Shown here piece after piece: positions 9,802 to 19,983 of a stretch of 23,179 nt of DNA; positions within the stretch are counted from its first letter, which is position 1, and every line of letters starts with the position of its first letter. The notes below the pieces were generated by a model, which was not told the origin of the DNA, ran no database searches, and saw nothing but the letters and a program-made list of their open reading frames with translations. The translations under genes were made by a program, and so were the position numbers. This DNA is from Serendipita indica DSM 11827 (taxonomy: Eukaryota > Basidiomycota > Agaricomycetes > Sebacinales > Serendipitaceae): contig CAJVGD010000053.1 in the NCBI GenBank assembly GCA_910890315.1, positions 1-23,179 on the forward strand, written 5' to 3'.

Positions 9802-12095
9802 CATTGGCCAAACTCCAGATTTGAATTGTCCTATCGAAGGAACCAGAGACAACTTGTGTGCCATGTGGTGAGAATGCGACAGCCATGACCTTATCTTCAT
9901 GACCTTGGAGTGGCTCTCCCAATGGCTGGCCAGTCTCTGCATCCCACTGTCGAATTGTCCTGTCCAAAGAGCCAGAGACGATTCGTGTGCCATCTGGTGC
10001 GAATGCGACAGCATTGACCGAGGATTCATGACCTTGGAGTGGCTCTCCCAATGGCTGGCCATTCTCTGCATACCACTGTCGAATTGTCCTGTCCAAAGAG
10101 CCAGAGACGATTCAAAGCATCTGGTGAGAATGCGACAGCGTTCAATGAGGATTCATGACCTTGGAGTGGCTCTCCCAATGGCTGGCCAGTCTCTGCATCC
10201 CACTGTCGAATTGTCCTGTCCCAAGAGCCAGAGACGATTCGTGTGCCATCGGGTGAGAATGCGACAGCCATGACCGAGTCTTCATGACCTTGGAGTGGCT
10301 CTCCCAATGGCTGGCCAGTCTCTGCATCCCACTGTCGAATTGTCCTGTCCCAAGAGCCAGAGACGATTCGTGTGCCATCGGGTGAGAATGCGACAGCCAT
10401 GACCGAGTATTCATGACCTTGGAGTGGCTCTCCCAATGGCTGGCCAGTCTCTGCATCCCACTGTCGAATTGTCCTGTCCAAAGAGCCAGAGACGATTCGT
10501 GTGCCATCGGGTGAGAATGCGACAGCCATGACCGAGTCTTCATGACCTTGGAGTGGCTCTCCCAATGGCTGGCCAGTCTCTGCATCCCACTGTCGAATTG
10601 TCCTGTCCAAAGAGCCAGAGACGATTCGTGTGCCATCGGGTGAGAATGCGACAGCCATGACCGAGTCTTCATGACCTTGGAGTGGCCTCCCCAAGGACTG
10701 ACCGGTATTTGCCTCCCATAGTCGAACGGTGCAGTCCTTAGATCCAGAGACGATTCGTGTGCCATCTGGTGAGAATGCGACAGCCTTGACCGAGTCTTCA
10801 TGACCTTGGAGTGGCTCTCCCAATGGCTGGCCAGTCTCTGCATCCCACTGTCGAATTGTGCTGTCCAAAGAGCCAGAGACGATTCGTGTGCCATCTGGTG
10901 AGAATGCGACAGCGTTCACCGAGTCTTCATGACCTTGGAGTGGCTCTCCCAATGGCTGGCCAGTCTCTGCATCCCACTGTCGAATTGTGCTGTCCAAAGA
11001 GCCAGAGACGATTCGTGTGCCATCTGGTGAGAATGCGACAGCGTTCACCGAGTATTCATGACCTTGGAGTGGCTCTCCCAATGGCTGGCCAGTCTCTGCA
11101 TCCCACTGTCGAATTGTCCTGTCCAAAGAGCCAGAGACGATTCGTGTGCCATCTGGTGAGAATGCGACAGCGTTCACGGAGGATTGATGACCTTGGAGTG
11201 GCTCTCCCAATGGCTGGCCAGTCTCTGCATCCCACTGTCGAATTGTGCTGTCGCTTGAGCCAGAGACGATTCGTGTGCCATCTGGTGAGAATGCGATAGC
11301 CATGACCTCGCCTTCATGACCTTGGAGTGGCTCTCCCAATGGCTGGCCAGTCTCTGCATCCCACTGTCGAATTGTCCTGTCCAAAGAGCCAGAGACGATT
11401 CGTGTGCCATCTGGTGAGAATGCGACAGCCATGACCTCGTCTTCATGACCTTGGAGTGGCTCTCCCAATGGCTGGCCAGTCTCTGCATCCCACTGTCGAA
11501 TTGTCCTGTCCCTTGAGCCAGAGACGATTCGTGTGCCATCTGGTGAGAATGCGACAGCGTTGACGAAGGATTCATGACCTTGGAGTGGCTCTCCCAATGG
11601 CTGGCCAGTCTCTGCATCCCACTGTCGAATTGTCCTGTCCTTGAGCCAGAGACGATTCGTGTGCCATCGGGTGAGAATGCGACAGCGTTCACCGAGGCTT
11701 CATGACCTTGGAGTGGCTCTCCCAATGGCTGGCCAGTCTCTGCATCCCACTGTCGAATTGTCCTGTCCAAAGAGCCAGAGACGATTCGTGTGCCATCTGG
11801 TGAGAATGCGACAGCCATGACCTCGTCTTCATGACCTTGGAGTGGCTCTCCCAATGGCTGGCCAGTCTCTGCATCCCACTGTCGAATTGTCCTGTCGCTT
11901 GAGCCAGAGACGATTCGTGTGCCATCTGGTGAGAATGCGACAGCGTTCACCGAGAATTCATGACCTTGGAGTGGCTCTCCCAATGGCTGGCCAGTCTCTG
12001 CATCCCACTGTCGAATTGTCCTGTCGCTTGAGCCAGAGACGATTCGTGTGCCATCTGGTGAGAATGAAACCGCTGTGACACTACCCTGGTGACCT
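9802..12095 (-). repeat. Array of 18 near-identical WD40 repeats, 129-bp units
   Basis: Eighteen 43-codon units encode one WD40 blade each, with consensus [20 protein letters not shown] and then [23 protein letters not shown]. They would fold into beta-propellers forming a ligand-sensing surface. Most units appear nearly identical in sequence. Variation is concentrated just after GHE, at the residue before AVAF (N, M, K or T) and around GSxDxT. One unit (10678-10806) is an outlier reading KDCTVRLWEANTGQSLGRP. Four consecutive units between about 10240 and 10670 share a CCC Pro codon where most others have CCA. Unit 4 (near 11640) is one base short and unit 16 (near 10111) two bases short relative to their sisters. 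Confidence 0.95.
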
Positions 12096-12311
12096 AGCAG
12101 CGTTCTGGGAAGCTCACGAAATGTTTCTTCAAGCCCTCTGGTCACAATTAACGAATTCATATACTCCTTTAAACCCTCCGTATGAAGTACCGACTTCCGT
12201 GGACTGAATGGGAGAGATGAGATGTAGATGTGTGGTGCGCTGTCTTGGATTGGTACAGAGAATGCCATCAAAAACCGTCTGATGTCATTCATCCGACCTC
12301 GGATCCCTTGC

Positions 12312-13865
12312 TCAAGCTATCTGTTGCTTTAGTAATCGGAAGGTCTCAAATATTCCACGCACACTCTTATGTTGCGTCGCAGCTCGCATTCCAGATACTG
12401 CACGCATGACTCCTCCATTCACGCTGAGGATCTCCATCCAATAGAGTGCGAATGGACTTTGGACTATACATGCCAGCTCATTCCTTAGCCTGCGGCCCCA
12501 GTCACTGTCCATTGCGGCCACATGGAACGACCAGTGCAAACTAGCATAGCGAAGCCTTCGCGAAATGAATTTCGCCACCCGGGCGTCAAGGTCTGTAATC
12601 TGCCTATTCAGATAGAAGGATGACTCGATTTGGCAAATATTAAACTTGAGCCCCTCCTTGCGCGATTTGAGAGTGTGAAGACACCATGATGTGGCTTGGC
12701 CATGTGCACGCGCGATGTATGATAAGATTCTGTCGCCGCCGATAATTTCGGTGCTACAGCGTCGTCGAAGATATTCGAAAAAGGTGGGGTGACGAAACTG
12801 TATCAAGTGCGTGATCGGATCCTCCTTGAGTACACTTCCCAGAATCCGTACCAGCGCTTGGCACTCCTTGTCCTTTGGTATGCTGAACAAGGTCTTCCAA
12901 GTCATGGGTGGTGAGTGGTTCGAACGCAGCAAGCAGCATACCGAGCATTTCAATGATGCCTTTTTGGATGCTGGCTCGATGCGTTCAAAGACGAGGTCAT
13001 AAACGTCGTCGATAGTCCCACGCCGATCGATAGAGACCAGTTGATTATATGTATCCTCAAGAGAGATCACCCTCGTCTCCTCGGCAAGGATTTGGCAGGC
13101 AGTGCTTGCCCAAATGAACAGGCCGCTGGCTTTCTCGACCAATCTCTGTCTCTTATCGAGTGCCAGGACTCCATCCAGCACTTTGTGGACGTAGATCGCA
13201 ATGTCTTCGATGTTATCGCGATGGCTAGGATCGTAGAGCCGATCTTTCAACTTGACCTTGATCGAAAGAGGTTCTAAAACCTTTTCTATCACAGGGTCTG
13301 GCCGACTTGTGATGAATATCCGAAGATTCTTGCTCTCCTGAGCGGCAGAAGCGAGAGTCTCTACCAGTTTCCTTCTCTGTGGTCCAGACTTGCATTCGTC
13401 AAGTGCGTCTAAGACGAAAACTACTCGCTTCTGTTGATGCTGGAGGGGACCGGTGATGAGCATTCGAAACTGTTGATCAAAAGAGGCTCGTAGGAGAGCA
13501 GGATTCCGCTTTACTATCTCCGCAATCGGTGTCCCAAGCTCCGGAATATGTTGAGCGAGTTCCCTCGCCATGGTCGAGCAAAACTTTTCGGTGTCTGAGC
13601 TTTCGCTGCTTGCCATGGAGAAGAAGAATCCGCCGCCTAAGATTCCTTGCTTCTTCCACTTCTCCATTGCAGTCATCGCGACGGTCGATTTTCCAGAGCC
13701 AGCTATATCACATAGCCAGAAGATCGGTTTTTCTGATGAATCGCCATCGGCCCATTGCGAGATTGTCTCGAGGACAGCCTGGCGAGTTCCTTTGTAGACA
13801 GGTGGTATGGACAGAGGATGGGGCGAATGCGACTACCGGCAGTTGAGATACGAAAAGCGCGTCGT
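12312..13865 (-). other. NACHT domain of the NLR
   Basis: This is the nucleotide-binding oligomerisation switch. It opens with QLPVVAFAPSSVHTTCL and GTRQAVLETISQWAD, then PIFWLCDIAGSGKSTVAM (Walker A, about 13683-13703). VVFVLDALDECK (Walker B, about 13391-13430) and RIFITSRPDP (sensor region, about 13300-13325) follow. The remainder is helical, with YDLVFERIEPASKK and FRHPTFFEYLRRR as in other fungal NACHT proteins. A shift of one base at about 13791 separates TTCLQ from GTRQAVL; the second NLR in this window reads KTCLPGTRVPILQEIRQW without a break there, which supports a real or artefactual one-base insertion. The NACHT frame ends in TGA at 12312-12314, and the WD40 frame resumes at about 12292 one base out of register. 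Confidence 0.9.
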
Positions 13866-13943
13866 CTTGAGAATATTAGTAAACCTTCGTGTACACGAGA
13901 TAGTTCATACCTGGTTGAGGGATGGTTCCTCCCTTCACGACGG

Positions 13944-15161
13944 CTACTCGTGGGTCAGGAAAGAATCAGCGATGAGTATGTTACGAACTGCGCAAGTTAT
14001 TCTCCATAAACCATTTTTTGTGCACGGCATCGGGGGCGTTCTCAGCGCACTCCGTGAGATAGTAAGCAACTGCTTGGTAATCTTCACTCTCTTCCGTCTG
14101 GAATCTGACAAGGTTCTGGTGATCGCTATGGAGTACGACCGCAATAGCGTTTTGATCGCCAGCGATCACCGCCGAGTGATACGGAACATTCTATAAGCCA
14201 GTTAGCACCCACCCATAAGACGATTTAGCGCACCTACCAAACGTATCTGCTGTTCGTCGGCTCCGGTGCTGTATTCCTCGCAGAAGAAGACGCTGTTTAT
14301 CTTTTTACTCGCGGTGAGATACAAGCTCTGGATGTTTTCGAGTTCATCCGAGTGAGCGTGAAGGTTCTTGACAATGACTTCTGTTGATTCCATACATGGT
14401 GCTGCCAGGCGAACGATCTTCAGGAGCGTTTCTTCTACGCCGGAATGCGGGTTCCAAAGAAGAGGATGGAATGGGTGGATACCACGATATTTCGTAGGCC
14501 GTCTTTTGATTCCAGGTCCTCATTGTTGCATATGACAAGCGCCTATGAGACCGTCAGGGTCAAAATGTAGTGGACATCCTCGGACGAACCCATTTGAGAA
14601 TGATGCCTCCCAAATCGTGAGCAACAAAGATGATGGGGCGCTAGGGTGATTAGGGAACAAGGCACCGGTTTACGGATGCCACTCACTCGAGGAGCATCTT
14701 TACGCTTTCGTAAAATAGCTTGAGCCAGACCGACGGCGTGGCGGCGCATAGTCTGGGTCGATACGCACTCCGTACTGTGAGTGTCGGCGTCGTAGCCATA
14801 GGTCAGGATACGGGCACGAGGCAATGAGGACGGCAAGAATTGGCGTAGCCAAAGAACGCCATCGTCTGTCATCCAAGTCTTTTCTCTGTGACCATTCAAG
14901 CCGTGGATTGCTATGATACTGGAGTGGGGAGGTCAGCACGAAGCGACTACAGTGCCCCGAATGTGCTTACTCGACGGTGGGATCCTCTGGGCATACCAAT
15001 TCCAGGAATCCAAGGTCTTCCTTCTTGGTTTTGGACGTAGAGGATTTCAATGTTCTAGGATGTTCACTTGCAGCAGTCCGATCGTTCACTCGTTGCCAAA
15101 GTCGGGCAACATGATTTAGGCCTCGTGGAAATGGCCGTGCTTTGCCTTGCTCTTGTGACAT
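13944..15161 (-). other. Alpha/beta-hydrolase (lipase/SesB-like) N-terminal domain
   Basis: This is the N-terminal effector-type domain of the NLR, encoded by the first five exons. Visible in order: LGFLELVCPEDPTVD then IIAIHGLNGHREKTW (oxyanion-side HG motif), WLRQFLPSSLPRARILTYGY, FVAHDLGGIILKW (nucleophile elbow, exon 14640-14590), a region matching the usual FFGTPHSG motif but with the frame broken near 14448, and VVLHSDHQNLVRFQ (candidate catalytic His). Lipase-like domains of this kind are known at the N-terminus of fungal NLRs. The elbow carries Asp (codon GAT) where GXSXG-type esterases have Ser. Two introns (14543-14589 and 13944-13988) use an unusual GTTCGT donor and are the least certain boundaries. 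Confidence 0.75.
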
Positions 15162-16382
15162 TGTGCGCTCTTGAGTTGTTCAAACAGTCGATAGTGTCGT
15201 CTGAACGGGCCTTAGGACGCGCTGTAGGGGTTATACGGTCCTAGAGGTGTCGGGGAGCAAGCCTCATTGTTTCCAGACGAGCGACCGGATGACCGGTCAG
15301 TAGGCTGATATGAATCGTCCAATCGCAGTTCGATTCGATAGACGCCAGAGTCTGATTGGTGTGTGACTTTGTATTCGGATAAGATGGCAACTCAGAATAG
15401 CGGTACTAATCGTGTCCACCAGCATGCGAGTACTCGCTGGGATCTGGCATTATATGGCCAAAACGAGTTGACCTTTGTTTGACCAAATGTTCGTGCCGAC
15501 CGCGACTCTGTAGTCTGCGGCTCTCGGTCCATTGCGCTGCGAGTTGTACCAATGTGTACAAGAAATTCTAGTATAATACAGGTTGATTCCTTTTCTACCG
15601 CAACTGTGACCTGGGAAGCGTCCTTCGTGACTCTTCTACGGCTAGCTGCTCACGATGCGACTCTTTCGCCTTGAAAGTATCAACATTCGAGTCCTCAGCT
15701 CACCTAAAATCGACTCCCACTTCTTTGGTGTTGATCCGCTCCAGCGTTGGAGATTTGAGCCCGTCATCTAGCAGCCGCAGTCTGGCCCTATTCGACGCGG
15801 AGTGACCTTGGTATCGCTCGTTCAATCATCATGAGTGCGTAGTCTCATTCTACTCGACGCTCGACGTCTCCACGTGATTTCTGGACTTGCTTCGCTAACA
15901 TGTTCGAGGTCGAATACATCTTTCGCGTCAGACATGAACTGTATTTAGTACCAAACCTGTGTTTTCTAGTCGAGGAGTGCCTTGCGGGGTCAGTCGTTAT
16001 GCTTGCGAGCGTCCTGGACAAGAGACAGGGTCACGATGGGTGGGAAAAGGACGTCATTTGAACGCTCCAGTAGACATGCGCCTGCAGAGATATGTTTCGC
16101 GATATCCATTGGACCCAGTGCGAACGTCGACGCGCTACTGCGCGCAGCGTCAAGATTCGCAGTGCGGCAGATGCACATTTCCTCTTGTATGCAGTGGTAC
16201 GTTTCCATTCCACTCGTCCAACACAAATGCATACGCCATCCCATCCATAATCTCCTATGCGGTGTCAACGAGGATACATCCCAGGTAAATTGGTGACGGG
16301 AGATCTACAAGGCACTCATTGTGCATTGGCCAGAGTCTCTTTTCCCTCGTCTCTATTCAACCGCCCATCATCACCTTGCTGG
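15162..16382. other. Intergenic region between divergent genes
   Basis: This separates the minus-strand NLR start (15161) from the plus-strand Pro/Tyr-rich relic. It presumably holds both promoters, but no convincing TATA or operator-like repeat was found. Plus-strand open frames at 15959-16296 in two registers have no recognised motif and may be decayed 5' exons of the downstream gene. Confidence 0.5.
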
Positions 16383-18085
16383 CACACAGTCTCGGCCCTC
16401 ACCCTGCGCTATGGTCCTCCTCCTCTCCATGGTTATACCCATACACCCAGTCACCACCAGCACGCATACTCCATGTCAGTCGGTTACAACGTTGATACGC
16501 TTCCTCAATATGCAACCCCGCATCCACCAGCCCACCCTCCTAGGTCGAACTCGATGAGCGAGGCGGGTCAATACCAGGCGCCATGCCATACATATGACTA
16601 TTCTCCTCGATCACCGCTATCTCATTATCCAAACTACTATCCACCGCCCGGAGAACCGCACCCGTCTGTTTACTATGGCTATCACGCTCGCTCTCAATCG
16701 TACAATGGCTCTCCCCCAAACGCCTATCAATACCATCCTGCACCTGCGCACCATCCTCCCTATTATTGTGAACCGGCCATGACCCAGTCCGACAGTCCCT
16801 CGGAAATGCACATGATGCGTTAAATGTCGTACCCACCCGCCGCACCGCAGACATACGACCATCCATTTGCATACCAGCTACCGACTCTCACTCCAGCGCC
16901 CGCCGATGCAGCGCCAGCTCAACAGTTGCCCACCCCACCTACCCAAAGTCCCGAACATCGTTATGCTGTCGCCGCACCTCTACACCTGCAGGTACCAACT
17001 CATATACGCAACTCATTCGGGCTCTGTGGATAATGGACATGCATACGGATCACCCAGTCCAGCAAATGCGGGCGTGCGTAGTCCACCCAGTGGTGTCGTA
17101 CGAACTGGGCGAAAGCTGCGTAGATAGGATGGCACCCGAGGGGCGTGGGTCCATAGACGCTAGGACCTCTCAATTTTCGCCCTATGGTCGTCCCATTAAC
17201 CTCGCCGACATCCAGCCGTGGAGTTTGCTCCGTCCAGTGGTCATTTCGACCCGTTCCATCCACCTCTTATCGAGTCAGGTCAGCAATCACGTGCGTCTTC
17301 GATACCGAGTAAGACGTCCCAAAACGGTTTCTTGAACGAGGCTGACTCGACGACAGGCAACGCCTATACACCTCGGCCTGCGAGTGATTCGCATAATCAA
17401 CCTCCTGGACCACATCAGGTTGGGTATACATATGAACGCGATCCCTCCTGGTCAACCCAATGGTCCACCGAACACCCCTCGGTCTCCTTACAATCCCAGA
17501 GCGCATATGCCATGCCCGCCGACGGAAGAACGCGATTTCGTAATCCAGCCACCTCGACAGAAAACTAAACACCACCTCAGCCAACCACTGGCGGACATTT
17601 CCAACCGCAACTTGAACTGCTCGCCAATCCAGACGGCTCGCCTCCGTTTACACATTTCGTTCTTCCTCTGGAACCGATATTGCAAACGTCACCAGCGCGA
17701 GTCGTGAGTCTAGTTGTAGCCTATAGACGTCTCATTGACGCAACGCCAGCAGAGGGCTCGACGTCGTCAAACGGGACAACTCGCAAGCGCTCACGTTCCG
17801 TCTTCATCGGCACCACTAGCCAAATTGGACATGAACATTACAGGCGGGAGTACGACGAGTCAAACGAGCGCAACATGTGCAACGGGTGGTGCGGTTAGTT
17901 CAAAGTTGGGCCCACTCACGCCGTCGACACATCATTCGCGTGACCCGCATGACGAACGTGTGCTCGAGCTGCTCAGTCGTGTCGCTACCGGGATGACTAC
18001 GCCAGTCGCGACTGCACCCGAACAGTCGATGGCTGGAGCCGGGGATGGCGGGACTGCAGGCAACCTGACAGACTCAAACGACTGA
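16383..18085 (+). pseudogene. Pro/Tyr/Ser/Gln-rich low-complexity protein, decayed
   Basis: The family is not recognised. The sequence is strongly biased towards Pro, Tyr, His, Ser and Gln, as in intrinsically disordered regulators such as transcription or RNA-binding factors. The first stretch includes YGPPPLHGYTHTPSHHQHAY, HYPNYYPPPGEPHPSVYYGY and YQYHPAPAHHPPYY, and ends at TAA 16821-16823. The same frame continues immediately with MSYPPAAPQTYDHPFAYQL, so the TAA looks like a CAA to TAA change. Coding-like sequence then hops between frames near 17010, 17130, 17215 and 17800, with SVDNGHAYGSPSPANAGV, FAPSSGHFDPFHPPLIESG and FQPQLELLANPDGSPPFTHF. It closes with HDERVLELLSRVATGMTTP and a stop at 18083-18085. 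No intron was found that would restore these hops. A true 5' end was not located. Confidence 0.55.
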
Positions 18086-18679
18086 TATTGGTGAGACCCC
18101 CTTTCCTACTCGTATTTCTCAGACGGCTTGGTAACACTTGTGCAGACTTCTTGTGACTCGACACGGACTTTTCGTACCTAGTGGCGTACACCTCTCATGG
18201 ACTAGTGGTTCTCTCAAAGCCGTGTCATCGTACCGTTCTTGTCTAATACATTTACCTTTTGGTATGCCACTGCTAGTGTTTCGCACCGTATGCAGAATGC
18301 AATATGTCTTCTTGATACCAAGCCTTCGTTGCGACAACAGTCTAGTGGCAACAATCTCTTTGTGATCGTAGTATCGCCGTCTGGCAGTCTATGCGGCAGA
18401 GATGATACGGGTGGTCAGAAGTCAAAAGGGCGTTGATATTGGAGTCGAAATATGCCACTTGAAGCGTCTACAGCTCAGCAAGAGCAACTACGAATGTCTC
18501 TGTTCTCCTGTCCCCGATACCAGCCCTCTGGGCATCGGCAGTGCTCAACCCCGAGGTGTATACAGTACAATGACATGATACTCCCCGCGAACGAGATGAA
18601 TCGGTCATCCTCCTCTTCTGATTCTCCTCACCTGGCACCTTTGTGTTAGTTTATTGCCTTGTTGTCTCGTCTATGTACA
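18086..18679. other. Spacer, no gene seen
   Basis: This lies downstream of the low-complexity relic and may hold its 3' UTR. The short open frames on both strands have no recognised motif. Confidence 0.5.
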
Positions 18680-18741
18680 TAGTGGCGAGTGAGCAGCTGT
18701 AGTCAAACCTTACTGGTTTGACTACAACGCTCACTTGCCTA
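18680..18741. repeat. 62-bp hairpin-forming inverted repeat
   Basis: The inner arms TGTAGTCAAACC (18698-18709) and GGTTTGACTACA (18715-18726) pair perfectly around a 5-nt loop (TTACT). The pairing extends outward with GGCGAGTGAGC (18684-18694) and GCTCACTTGCC (18729-18739), with one mismatch and a one-base bulge between arms. It could be a MITE remnant, a palindrome at a transposon end, or a structured RNA element. Confidence 0.8.
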
Positions 18742-19439
18742 AGTATACTCTGTTCAACGCTTTGTGTAACGTTCTAGCCGTGGGAAATGGAACAAGCCGG
18801 ATTCGCCCCGACTTAGCCGTCAGACCACTAGACTATAGTGTCCCTCTTTTCCCTCTAAAGCGTCACAGTACCTATGACCCCCGTTACTCAGGTATTCCTA
18901 ACCTGGTCGGCCGGGCTCTGACCTGTAAGGTGAGCCAATCCTTGGTGCAGGGCCCAGGGGGACAAATCGCCGCTCTAAGCCCTTCTCGGTGTGCTCCGAA
19001 TAACGTATAAGAGTGTTCTGCTGTCAGATAAGTTCTATTGTGTAAGAATATTGTCATATTTTAACCCGGCGTCTCTTATAGGCGTCTTGGAAGTCTTAAT
19101 GAACCTCAACGGAATTGGAGCTAAGGAACGCATAGGCCGACTAGAAGTGCATGTAATATTATTCTAAATCAAGTCTGAAAAAGTTTGAGGTATATAATTC
19201 GAGCCTCTGTCCTGCTGGAAGGGCCTAGTTAACCCGCCGTGTGCGGAGATGAAGGACTGAAGCAGTCAAATGGTTACTAATAATGCATGGATGCTTGTAT
19301 GCGTCTGTAATTTCATCGATAGACTGCATATATGTCGCATATTTGGCCATCATGTGTTCCTAGATTACCACAAAGCCGCTACTACTCTTGGACATATGTA
19401 GAGACCACAGCTAGAGAGCGCCTTGCCTGCAATTTTTGT
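18742..19439. other. Spacer, no supported gene
   Basis: An open frame at 18735-19010 (91 codons, starting inside the hairpin) has no recognised motif. The rest is AT-rich with many stops. It may include far ends of the flanking LTR element, but no boundary could be fixed. Confidence 0.45.
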
Positions 19440-19443
19440 CAGA

Positions 19444-19602
19444 CTAACAGACAACGTGTAGTTAGCTCACAGCGGTCGTTGATTAACCGAATCAAATACA
19501 CTACCTAACAGACAACGTCTAGTTAGCTAATGTGGGCGGTGAGCATCGATCATACGAGTGAGCAAGTGGCAATAATTCACAGCAGTCGTGAATTAACCGA
19601 GT
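19444..19602. repeat. Direct repeat inside the putative copia 3' LTR
   Basis: Two copies start CTAACAGACAACGT at 19444 and 19505. Both end in a CACAGC-GTCGT-ATTAACCGA block, at about 19490 and 19600. The second copy is longer by about 46 bp between these blocks. Confidence 0.7.
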
Positions 19603-19983
19603 GAGGAGCACTGCCACCGGTGATGGATCGACCAATGGGGAAGGGAGGCAACGTGACGGGTGTAATGTACACTAGTGTGAACTAACACTCCCCCTCACAT
19701 GGGACGTTGTGTCAAACCCATGAGGGAGACTAGACGCCGAAATACTTTGGGAGTGAGAGCTTTAGTGAACAAATCTGCCACGTTCTCCGTTGATGGAATC
19801 CACTCCAGCTTGATCATTTCATCTTTAACGCATTCGCGAATAAAGTGATATCGTAGATCAATATGCCGAGTTCGCTGGTGCGACTTCAGAGCTCAAGTGA
19901 GGGCCATGGGACCTAAATTGTCCATCCAAAGAGTGGTAGGTGACAATGAAGGCCAGCCGAGCTCAGCAACCATCCGACGAAGT

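Larger units (their letters stand above)
9384..15161 (-). pseudogene. NLR-type gene: lipase-like domain, NACHT, 18 WD40 repeats
   Basis: This is a STAND/NLR receptor gene of the fungal NACHT-WD40 type with an alpha/beta-hydrolase N-terminus. Such proteins are thought to act in self/non-self recognition, with the WD40 array as sensor, NACHT as switch and the N-terminus as effector. Proposed exons run 15161-14971, 14918-14687, 14640-14590, 14542-14238, 14190-13989, 13943-13911, 13865-9802 and 9727-9384, with 45-74 bp introns. The start is ATG 15161, and the frames join across each intron. The frame is lost near 14448, 13791, 12300 (TGA plus shift), 11640 (one base missing) and 10111 (two bases missing relative to sister repeats). 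It is therefore probably a pseudogene, although three sites lie in short homopolymers and could be sequence errors. Confidence 0.85.

Noticed and set aside
10142-10894. Minus-strand 250-codon frame with [14 protein letters not shown] repeats
   Set aside because: This is an out-of-register reading of the WD40 units. It has no WD40 motifs and exists only because the unit length is a multiple of three.
10811-11299. Long plus-strand open frame opposite the WD40 array ([19 protein letters not shown]-type repeats)
   Set aside because: It is the antisense reading of the 129-bp WD40 unit and repeats with the same period; the minus-strand frame has family-specific WD40 content.
15959-16296. Two overlapping plus-strand open frames upstream of the Pro/Tyr-rich relic
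   Set aside because: They could be 5' exons, but splice sites and motifs were not convincing and the two registers conflict.
18680-18745. Helitron 3' end (hairpin followed by CTAA)
   Set aside because: The stem is much longer than the usual Helitron terminal hairpin, the CTRR match is trivial and no helicase or second end was seen.
18735-19010. 91-codon plus-strand open frame
   Set aside because: It starts inside the hairpin arm, lacks any recognised motif and has no intron or homologous support.
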